Shown here piece by piece: positions 1 through 5,073 of a stretch of 5,073 nucleotides of DNA. Position numbers and translations under genes: made by a program. Location: positions 1 to 5,073 of the forward strand of contig CANKSK010000111.1 in NCBI GenBank assembly GCA_947485425.1, read 5' to 3'. How positions within the stretch are numbered: position 1 is the first letter of the stretch; each line of letters opens with the position of its first letter. This stretch comes from Bacteroidota bacterium (GTDB lineage: Bacteria > Bacteroidota > Bacteroidia > AKYH767-A > CANKSK01). The notes under the pieces are model-generated. The model had not been told where the DNA came from. It saw only the letters and a list, made by a program, of their open reading frames with translations, and did not search any database.

Positions 1-854
1 AACTCTTTGATCCCAAATCTCCTGATTTTGATCCTGTGATCAATGGTAAAAAAGGTTACCTCAATCTGCCCTTCTTTATCATCAGGATGGTGGCCTATTT
101 TGGCATATGGACAGCTTTTGCCCTATTTATTAGGAAAGAATCTTTAAAAGAAGATATAGAAGGTGGTACAAAGCATTTTCACAAAAATGTAAAAAATTCG
201 GCCATATTTCTTGTTCTTTTTGCTGTTACCTCTTCCATGTCAGCATGGGATTTTATGATGTCTTTAGATCCTCATTTCTTCAGTACCCTTTTTGGTTGGT
301 ATAACTTCGCCAGTTTATTTGCTGCGAGTTTATCTGTCATTTGTATGCTTACCATATATCTGAAAAAACAAGGATATCTTGAAAAAGTAAATCAAAATCA
401 CTTGCATAATATTGGTTTGTTTATGTTTGCCTTCAGTGTATTTTGGACATACCTATGGTTTTCGCAGTTTATGTTGATATGGTATGCGAATCTTCCTGAG
501 GAGGTTAATTATTTTATTATTCGCATCAAAGATTATAAATTTCTTTTTGCGGCGAATCTTTTGATTAACTTCTTGTTTCCATTTTTGACTTTGATGTCAA
601 GAGATGCCAAAAGAAAAACAACCTACTTGCTTGTTGCGGCTATTGCTATCTTTATCGGCCATTGGCTTGATTTCTTTATGATGATTATGCCCTCAACGCT
701 TGGTCCTCATTGGTCAATGGGTATTCCTGAAATCGGAATTACACTTGGTTTTGGTGGCTTATTCTTGTTTGTCGTATTTAGTGCACTTTCCAAAGCGCCA
801 TTGATGCCAAAACAACATCCATTCCTTGAAGAAAGTATTCACCACCACATTTAA
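1..854 (+). CDS. actF: Alternative complex III membrane subunit ActF (quinol:cytochrome c oxidoreductase), 5'-truncated by the window edge
   Basis: This is an NrfD-like integral membrane subunit of alternative complex III, which oxidises menaquinol in the inner membrane and passes electrons towards the terminal oxidase. The frame is open from base 3, reading LFDPKSPDFDP before a GTG at 36, so the gene starts outside the window. About 283 residues are visible. Around seven hydrophobic helices can be seen, near nt 63-131, 195-260, 282-362, 405-488, 537-593, 621-689 and 723-791; the family has about ten, so roughly the N-terminal third is missing. Family hallmarks are SSMSAWDFMMSLDPHFFSTL near the second and third visible helices, FWTYLWFSQFMLIWYAN near nt 441-491, GHWLDFFMMIMPS, and the C-terminal ALSKAPLMPKQHPFLEES. 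The stop is TAA at 852-854. coxB follows after 31 bases, the expected act-cox operon order. The call rests on recognised motifs and context. Confidence 0.9.
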   Translation, partial: LFDPKSPDFDPVINGKKGYLNLPFFIIRMVAYFGIWTAFALFIRKESLKEDIEGGTKHFHKNVKNSAIFLVLFAVTSSMSAWDFMMSLDPHFFSTLFGWYNFASLFAASLSVICMLTIYLKKQGYLEKVNQNHLHNIGLFMFAFSVFWTYLWFSQFMLIWYANLPEEVNYFIIRIKDYKFLFAANLLINFLFPFLTLMSRDAKRKTTYLLVAAIAIFIGHWLDFFMMIMPSTLGPHWSMGIPEIGITLGFGGLFLFVVFSALSKAPLMPKQHPFLEESIHHHI

Positions 855-885
855 TCATTCTATTATCTCGTAACCTTATATTGCC

Positions 886-1896
886 ATGATGAATCTTTTA
901 ATTACCATTGTTATCATTCTTGCCATTCTTGCTATTGTTCAAATTGTAAGAATCGTAGAATTGTCTGCACAAATCAGCGGAGAAAAAGATGAGACTGTGA
1001 CCATCAAAGAGGATGGAAACATGAATGCTTTGTTCATGATGGTTTTCCTGGTAGGAGAGCTCTTTTTCATGATTTATCAAACCATTCGATATAAAAAATT
1101 CATTCTGCCTGAGCCAGCATCTTTGCAAGGTGTTATTACGGACAGAATGCTTTATATCATTTTTGCACTCATCATTTTTGTGTTTTTTGTTACCCAGATA
1201 CTATTGTTTTTCTATACCTTTAAATACAAGTTCAATAAAACCAGAAGATCCTTTTTCTTTCCAGATAGCCATAAATTGGAGTTTATTTGGACGGCCATCC
1301 CAACGGTGGTATTGTTTGGTATTATTATCTATGGTTTGAATGTATGGAACGCCATCACTGCTCCTGCTCCTGCCAATGCAAAGCTTATTGAAGTGTATGG
1401 AAGGCAATTTGATTGGACCGTGCGTTATGCCGGAAAGGACAACAAATTGGGTAAAGCAGGATTTAAATTGGTTTCTGATGAAAATATATTGGGTGTTGAT
1501 AAAACGGATCCCAATACCAATGATGATTTGATCGGTAAAGAATTGCATATGCCTGTAAATATGCCAATATTGCTAAAATTCCGTTCTCAGGATGTGATTC
1601 ATAGTGCTTATTTGCCTCATTTTAGGGTGCAAATGAATACGGTTCCCGGCATGCCTACACACTTTTTCTTCAATCCTACCATTACCACGCGTCAAATGCG
1701 CGAGAAAACAAACAATCCAAAATTTGATTATGTGCTTCTTTGTAATAAAGTTTGTGGTGTAGCACATTATATGATGAAGATGAAGATTGTAGTAGAAACT
1801 CCTGCTGAATATGAGGAGTGGTTGAAAACACAAAAAACCTTTACCGCTGATGCAACGCCAACGGTTTCTTCTGTAAAGGTATTAACGGCAAAATAA
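886..1896 (+). CDS. coxB: Cytochrome c oxidase subunit II (CuA subunit), Bacteroidota type
   Basis: This subunit receives electrons at the binuclear CuA centre on the periplasmic side and passes them to heme a in CoxA. It has 336 residues. Hydrophobic helices lie near residues 3-23, 47-66, 88-112 and 133-153; the last two match the usual transmembrane hairpin, so the first two are an N-terminal extension. No lipobox is seen. The cupredoxin domain spans about 166-305. CuA ligands are His239 (in DVIHSAYLP), Cys286, Cys290, His294 and Met297 (C-x3-C-x3-H-x2-M). Lys288 sits where most families have the Mg-ligating Glu, and Phe175 (GRQFDW) where the electron-entry Trp is usual. About 35 Asp/Asn/Lys-rich residues (183-220) are inserted before the CuA His. 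There is no fused cytochrome c domain. The start is the first of tandem ATGs at 886 and 889; no Shine-Dalgarno separates them, so either could be used. Confidence 0.95.
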   Translation: MMNLLITIVIILAILAIVQIVRIVELSAQISGEKDETVTIKEDGNMNALFMMVFLVGELFFMIYQTIRYKKFILPEPASLQGVITDRMLYIIFALIIFVFFVTQILLFFYTFKYKFNKTRRSFFFPDSHKLEFIWTAIPTVVLFGIIIYGLNVWNAITAPAPANAKLIEVYGRQFDWTVRYAGKDNKLGKAGFKLVSDENILGVDKTDPNTNDDLIGKELHMPVNMPILLKFRSQDVIHSAYLPHFRVQMNTVPGMPTHFFFNPTITTRQMREKTNNPKFDYVLLCNKVCGVAHYMMKMKIVVETPAEYEEWLKTQKTFTADATPTVSSVKVLTAK

Positions 1897-1964
1897 GCAT
1901 CTTGCCGATTGAAGTTTAAAATGATCCTTAAAAGGATAAAGCGTATAATTAACCATCGTATCTG

Positions 1965-1985
1965 AAAAATCAATTCAATAAAAAA
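1965..1985 (+). promoter_or_regulatory. A-rich, non-Shine-Dalgarno leader before coxA
   Basis: The bases directly before the coxA ATG are almost all A and T and end in a six-A run that includes the A of the start codon. No purine-rich GGAGG-like site is present. A-rich, SD-less leaders are common in Bacteroidota, and this one supports initiation at 1986. The rest of the 89-base coxB-coxA spacer holds only a small hairpin candidate at 1924-1937 (ATCCT, TAAA loop, AGGAT). No terminator or TAnnTTTG promoter is seen there, so cotranscription of coxB and coxA is inferred. Confidence 0.4.
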
Positions 1986-3800
1986 ATGCAAAGTCACGAA
2001 TTAAATCAAGAACATTCAGTAGCTCACGACCATCATGGACATGATGATCACGAGCAAAGCTTCTGGTCAAAATATGTATTCAGTATGGATCATAAAATGA
2101 TTGCCAAACAGTTTTTGGTGACCGCTATTGTTATGGCAGTGATTGCTATGATGATGTCCATCTTTTTCCGTTTGCAATTGGGATGGCCTGACGAAAAATT
2201 TACGATCATGCAAAAAATGCTTGGTAAATGGGGTGCTGGCGGCAAGCTAGATCCTTCTTTTTATCTGGCCTTGGTTACCATTCACGGTACCATCATGGTT
2301 TTCTTTGTGTTAACAGGTGGATTAAGTGGAACTTTCAGCAACTTGCTCATTCCATTGCAGGTAGGGGCAAGGGATATGGCATCGGGATTTCTCAATATGT
2401 TATCCTTTTGGTTCTTTTTGGTTTCCAGTGTGGTGATGTTATCTTCTTTGTTTATTGAATCAGGACCAGCATCTGGTGGATGGACTATTTATCCTCCTTT
2501 AAGTGCGCTTCCTCAAGCGATACCTGGCTCCGGTTTGGGGATGACTCTATGGTTAATTAGTATGGTATTGTTTATTGTTTCTGCCTTGTTGGGTGGTATC
2601 AATTACATATGCACCATTGTAGCGCTTCGTACCAACGGGATGAAGATGACTCGTCTTCCGCTTACCATTTGGGCTTTCTTTGTTACGGCTATTCTTGGTG
2701 TTTTATCCTTTCCTGTTTTGGTAGCTGCAGCCTTGCTTTTGGTTTTTGACCGAAGCATGGGCACTAGTTTCTACCTTTCAGATATTATCATTGCCGGTCA
2801 GCATTTGCCGAATTCCGGTGGTAGCCCCATTTTGTTTCAGCATTTGTTCTGGTTTTTAGGCCATCCTGAGGTATATATTGTGATTCTGCCTGCTTTGGGT
2901 CTTTCATCCGAAATTATTTCTACCATGTCACGCAAACCGATTTTTGGCTATAAGGCCATGATTGGCTCTATGCTTGTCATCGGTTTTCTTTCTTTTATCG
3001 TTTGGGGTCACCATATGTTTATCACCGGTATGAATCCATTTTTGGGTTCGGTGTTCGTATTCACCACCATGTTGGTAGCGATTCCTTCGGCGGTAAAGGT
3101 CTTTAATTACATCGCTACCCTCTGGAAGGGAAATATTATTCTTTCTCCTGCCATGATGTTTGCCATTGGTCTGGTTTCTTTCTTTATCACCGGTGGTGTA
3201 ACAGGTATTATTTTAGGGAATTCAGCTCTGGATATCAATATACATGATACCTATTTTGTGGTGGCTCACTTCCACATTGTAATGGGTAGTGCTGCCATTT
3301 TTGGGATGTTTGCCGGGGTTTATCATTGGTTTCCCAAACTATATGGCCGTATGATGAATAGCCGCATGGGGTATGCTCACTTCTGGATTACCTTGATAAG
3401 TGTTTATGGTGTATTTTTTCCTATGCACTTTTTAGGATTGGCCGGTGTTCCTCGTCGTTATTATGCCAATACAGCTTATGAAGGCTTTGAACAATTGGTG
3501 AATATAAACTCAGTAATTAGTTGGTTTGCGATCTTAGGTGCGTTGGCCCAATTGATATTTATGATCAACTTCTTTTACAGTGCTTTCAGAGGTAAAAAAG
3601 CTTCTCAAAACCCTTGGGAATCCAATACCCTTGAGTGGACTACTCCTGTTGAACATATTCACGGTAACTGGCCTGGTGAAATTCCAACCATACACCGTTG
3701 GCCATATGATTACAGCAAGCCAAATGCGAAAGAGGATTTTATCCCTCAAACAACGCCTTTTTCTGCAACCCCTGAGTCTAATTTAGCGGGCGAGCAATAA
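1986..3800 (+). CDS. coxA: Cytochrome c oxidase subunit I, A1-type heme-copper oxygen reductase
   Basis: This is the catalytic, proton-pumping subunit that reduces O2 to water in the inner membrane. It has 604 residues and about twelve helices between residues 40 and 532. Heme a ligands are His100 and His430, and the heme a3 ligand is His428 (HDTYFVVAHFH). CuB ligands are His293, His342 and His343, with the cross-linking Tyr297 in GHPEVY. The D-pathway is complete: Asp130, Asn119, Asn137 and gating Glu295. The K-pathway has Lys371, with Ser368 where Thr is usual (IPSAVK). The heme-propionate Arg pair is Arg490-Arg491, and the Mg-site residues His420 and Asp421 are present. Residues 4-22 carry seven histidines among Asp and Glu. 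The C-terminal tail after about residue 535 is roughly 70 residues long and is not fused to subunit III. The ATG at 1986 follows an A-run. The gene is last in its operon, with a terminator 18 bases after the stop. Confidence 0.98.
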   Translation: MQSHELNQEHSVAHDHHGHDDHEQSFWSKYVFSMDHKMIAKQFLVTAIVMAVIAMMMSIFFRLQLGWPDEKFTIMQKMLGKWGAGGKLDPSFYLALVTIHGTIMVFFVLTGGLSGTFSNLLIPLQVGARDMASGFLNMLSFWFFLVSSVVMLSSLFIESGPASGGWTIYPPLSALPQAIPGSGLGMTLWLISMVLFIVSALLGGINYICTIVALRTNGMKMTRLPLTIWAFFVTAILGVLSFPVLVAAALLLVFDRSMGTSFYLSDIIIAGQHLPNSGGSPILFQHLFWFLGHPEVYIVILPALGLSSEIISTMSRKPIFGYKAMIGSMLVIGFLSFIVWGHHMFITGMNPFLGSVFVFTTMLVAIPSAVKVFNYIATLWKGNIILSPAMMFAIGLVSFFITGGVTGIILGNSALDINIHDTYFVVAHFHIVMGSAAIFGMFAGVYHWFPKLYGRMMNSRMGYAHFWITLISVYGVFFPMHFLGLAGVPRRYYANTAYEGFEQLVNINSVISWFAILGALAQLIFMINFFYSAFRGKKASQNPWESNTLEWTTPVEHIHGNWPGEIPTIHRWPYDYSKPNAKEDFIPQTTPFSATPESNLAGEQ

Positions 3801-3817
3801 GCGCAATACTCTATTTG

Positions 3818-3850
3818 AAAAGGGCTATCTCCATAGATAGCCCTTTTTTT
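3818..3850 (+). terminator. Intrinsic terminator after coxA
   Basis: GGGCTATCT (3822-3830) pairs perfectly with AGATAGCCC (3835-3843) around a CCAT loop. The stem can extend by four A-T pairs (3818-3821 with 3844-3847). Seven T's follow at 3844-3850. The strong GC-containing stem, tight tetraloop and T-tract form a textbook Rho-independent terminator. Four A's precede the stem, so weak function on the opposite strand is possible, but there is no convergent gene. It separates the respiratory operon from ruvB. Confidence 0.93.
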
Positions 3851-3905
3851 ATGAAAAATCCTATCGTGTACCATGAATTCTTCCTTCCAAATGATAAAAT
3901 ATCAG

Positions 3906-3923
3906 TTGGTATTGCTTGGTATT
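3906..3923 (+). repeat. Direct repeat TTGGTATT, two copies at 10-bp spacing within the ruvB promoter
   Basis: TTGGTATT occurs exactly at 3906-3913 and again at 3916-3923, separated by GC. The 10-base period puts both copies on nearly the same face of the helix. The first copy contains the TTG of the -33 element and the second lies in the spacer before TAATTTTG. It could be an operator-like site or a chance repeat in AT-rich DNA. The repeat itself is certain; any function is inferred. Confidence 0.5.
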
Positions 3924-3934
3924 TAGTAATTTTG
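3906..3934 (+). promoter_or_regulatory. Bacteroidota-type promoter for ruvB (TTG-N18-TAATTTTG)
   Basis: TAATTTTG at 3927-3934 is an exact match to the Bacteroidota -7 consensus TAnnTTTG. A TTG at 3906-3908 lies 18 bases upstream, inside the 17-23 base spacing described for Flavobacterium promoters. Transcription would be expected to start at about 3940-3943, giving a leader of only about 12-15 bases before the ATG at 3955. The placement just after the coxA terminator fits an independent ruvB unit. The start point is inferred. Confidence 0.65.
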
Positions 3935-3954
3935 CTTTTAACAAAGCCCTCTTC

Positions 3955-4983
3955 ATGATAAACCCCAATTTAGATCCTTCCCAAGACAACCTCAGCAATC
4001 CTGAAAAGGAGTTGGAAAAGGTATTGCGTCCTGCGGGTTTTGATGATTTTACCGGTCAGCAAAAGGTGGTGGATAATTTGCGGGTCTTTGTGGAAGCGGC
4101 GAAAAAACGTGTGGAATCATTAGACCATGTCCTTTTGCATGGGCCTCCCGGCTTGGGGAAAACCACGCTAGCCAATATTATTGCCAATGAATTGGGTGTT
4201 CATATTAAAATTACATCGGGTCCTGTGCTTGATAAGCCCGGTGATTTGGCCGGTTTGCTTACCAATTTAGAGCCCAATGATGTGCTTTTTATTGATGAAA
4301 TTCATCGTTTGAGTCCAGTGGTAGAGGAATATTTATATTCTGCCATGGAAGATTATCGAATCGATATCATGATTGAAACAGGGCCTAATGCACGTTCTGT
4401 ACAAATCAATTTGAATCCTTTTACCTTGATAGGTGCCACCACACGTTCCGGACTGCTTACCTCTCCATTAAGGGCTCGTTTTGGCATCAATTCTCGCCTT
4501 GAATATTATGATTCTGCGCTTTTGAAGAAAATTGTGCTGCGATCTGCAGAAATTCTTCGTATCGGTATTGATGCGGATGCCGCATTTGAAATTGCCCGAC
4601 GCAGCAGGGGAACGCCACGTATTACCAATGCCCTTTTAAGGAGGGTGCGTGACTTTGCCCAAATCAAAGGGAATGGAAGCATCGATATGGAAATTGCCCA
4701 GTATGGCCTAAATGCCCTTCATGTGGATAAGCATGGATTGGATGAAATGGATAACCGTATTTTGTCGGTTATTATCGATAAGTTTAAAGGTGGTCCTGTT
4801 GGGCTTACCACCATTGCTACAGCTGTTGGCGAGGAGTCCGGTACCATTGAAGAAGTGTATGAACCCTTTTTAATTCAGGAAGGGTATATCATGCGCACAC
4901 CCAGAGGTAGGGAGGCAACTGAGTTGGCATATAAGCATTTGGGGAAAATGTACGGCGGTAAGCTGGGTGGACTTTTTGGATAG
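3955..4983 (+). CDS. ruvB: Holliday junction branch migration ATPase RuvB
   Basis: RuvB is the AAA+ hexameric motor that works with RuvA to drive branch migration of Holliday junctions, with RuvC resolving them, in recombinational repair. From the ATG at 3955 the protein has 342 residues, the usual length. Visible motifs are Walker A GPPGLGKT (63-70), Walker B LFIDEIH (111-117, Asp114 and Glu115), sensor 1 in IGATTRSG (159-166), the arginine finger Arg175 in LRARFGI, sensor 2 near GTPR (219-222), and a C-terminal winged-helix DNA-binding domain (about 266-342) with [10 protein letters not shown] and RTPRGR. The frame extends upstream to a TTG at 3916, but that lies before the predicted promoter elements end and adds residues not typical of RuvB, so ATG 3955 is chosen. 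There is no Shine-Dalgarno. The gene is transcribed apart from the cox genes; no ruvA or ruvC is in the window. Confidence 0.97.
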   Translation: MINPNLDPSQDNLSNPEKELEKVLRPAGFDDFTGQQKVVDNLRVFVEAAKKRVESLDHVLLHGPPGLGKTTLANIIANELGVHIKITSGPVLDKPGDLAGLLTNLEPNDVLFIDEIHRLSPVVEEYLYSAMEDYRIDIMIETGPNARSVQINLNPFTLIGATTRSGLLTSPLRARFGINSRLEYYDSALLKKIVLRSAEILRIGIDADAAFEIARRSRGTPRITNALLRRVRDFAQIKGNGSIDMEIAQYGLNALHVDKHGLDEMDNRILSVIIDKFKGGPVGLTTIATAVGEESGTIEEVYEPFLIQEGYIMRTPRGREATELAYKHLGKMYGGKLGGLFG

Positions 4984-4991
4984 TTTGTGCT

Positions 4992-5017
4992 GGGGAAATA
5001 TGCAGAATATTTTTTTT
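4992..5017 (+). terminator. Possible weak terminator after ruvB
   Basis: AAATAT (4996-5001) pairs with ATATTT (5007-5012) around a GCAGA loop. In RNA, the GGGG at 4992-4995 can add G-U pairs with the following U's. A run of eight T's spans 5010-5017. The stem is entirely A-T apart from the wobble pairs, so it is much weaker than the coxA terminator. It may end some ruvB transcripts, or it may be incidental. Confidence 0.3.
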
Positions 5018-5021
5018 GCTG

Positions 5022-5052
5022 CTTTGATTACAAAGTTTTGATCATTTCAAAA
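5022..5052. repeat. Two abutting small inverted repeats downstream of ruvB
   Basis: CTTTG-ATTA-CAAAG (5022-5035) is followed with no gap by TTTTGA-TCATT-TCAAAA (5036-5052). Each is a perfect inverted repeat, with 5-bp and 6-bp arms. No gene, no TAnnTTTG promoter and no T-tract accompanies them within the remaining bases. They could be operator half-sites or a leader for a gene beyond the window edge, or chance in AT-rich DNA. Confidence 0.3.
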
Positions 5053-5073
5053 TGAGGTATCACATTGAATAGG

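Noticed and set aside
36..854. GTG at 36 as the true start of the first gene
   Set aside because: The frame stays open to the left edge with ActF-like residues (DPKSPDFDP), and the family is much longer, so the gene is truncated by the window rather than starting here.
1130..1531. Two + strand reading frames overlapping coxB in another frame
   Set aside because: coxB is intact with all its CuA ligands across this stretch, so these are out-of-frame shadows and not evidence of a frameshift.
1201..1548. Antisense reading frame of about 115 codons opposite coxB
   Set aside because: It lies wholly inside coxB with no promoter, leader or recognisable protein features; it is a shadow of the coding strand.
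1944..1949. TATAAT in the coxB-coxA spacer as a sigma70-like promoter
   Set aside because: There is no -35 partner at the right distance, and Bacteroidota promoters use TAnnTTTG. AT-rich DNA produces such hexamers by chance.
1921..1965. A 14-codon basic mini-frame (MILKRIKRIINHRI) in the coxB-coxA spacer
   Set aside because: It is too short and has no initiation signal. Its Lys/Arg content follows from the AAA/AGG-rich DNA.
3916..4983. Longer RuvB starting at TTG 3916
   Set aside because: The added 13 residues are not RuvB-like, and this start lies upstream of the TAATTTTG promoter element at 3927-3934. The ATG at 3955 gives the normal length.
5052..5072. ATG near the right edge as the start of the next gene
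   Set aside because: The frame reads ATG AGG TAT CAC ATT GAA TAG and stops after six codons.
1..5073. A novel defence, mobile or biosynthetic system
   Set aside because: All sizeable coding sequence belongs to two well-known housekeeping functions, respiration and recombination. There are no transposase, integrase or CRISPR repeats and no break in sequence style between genes.

Overview
The window comes from a member of the Bacteroidota. The evidence is the gene order (alternative complex III subunit ActF, then cytochrome c oxidase subunits II and I), the sequence style of these proteins and of RuvB, the absence of Shine-Dalgarno sites before the starts, and a TTG-N18-TAATTTTG promoter of the Bacteroidota type. 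The DNA is moderately AT-rich. All four main genes lie on the + strand, and no mobile element, CRISPR array, tRNA or rRNA is visible.

Layout. Positions 1-854 hold the 3' part of actF, which is cut by the window edge. After 31 bases comes coxB (886-1896), and after an 89-base spacer comes coxA (1986-3800). A strong intrinsic terminator (3818-3850) closes this respiratory operon. A new transcription unit then begins with a promoter at 3906-3934 and ruvB (3955-4983). The last 90 bases (4984-5073) carry no gene. They hold a weak AT-rich hairpin with a T-run and two abutting small inverted repeats.

How the genes work together. Alternative complex III oxidises menaquinol in the inner membrane and passes electrons to an aa3/caa3-type oxidase. 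CoxB takes the electrons at its CuA centre, and CoxA reduces O2 at the heme a3/CuB site while pumping protons. Every CoxA residue expected for an A1-type proton pump is present. CoxB departs from the textbook protein: it has about four membrane helices instead of two, an insert in the cupredoxin domain, Lys in place of the Mg-binding Glu between the CuA cysteines, and Phe in place of the electron-entry Trp. Oxidase subunits III and IV are not encoded directly downstream, so they must lie elsewhere. RuvB, the Holliday-junction branch-migration motor, is functionally unrelated and separately transcribed.

I see no undescribed multi-gene system here. The points most worth a second look are the CoxB substitutions, the histidine-rich N-terminus of CoxA, the ruvB promoter with its 10-bp-spaced direct repeat, and a 35-codon reading frame that ends in an ATGA overlap with the ruvB start.
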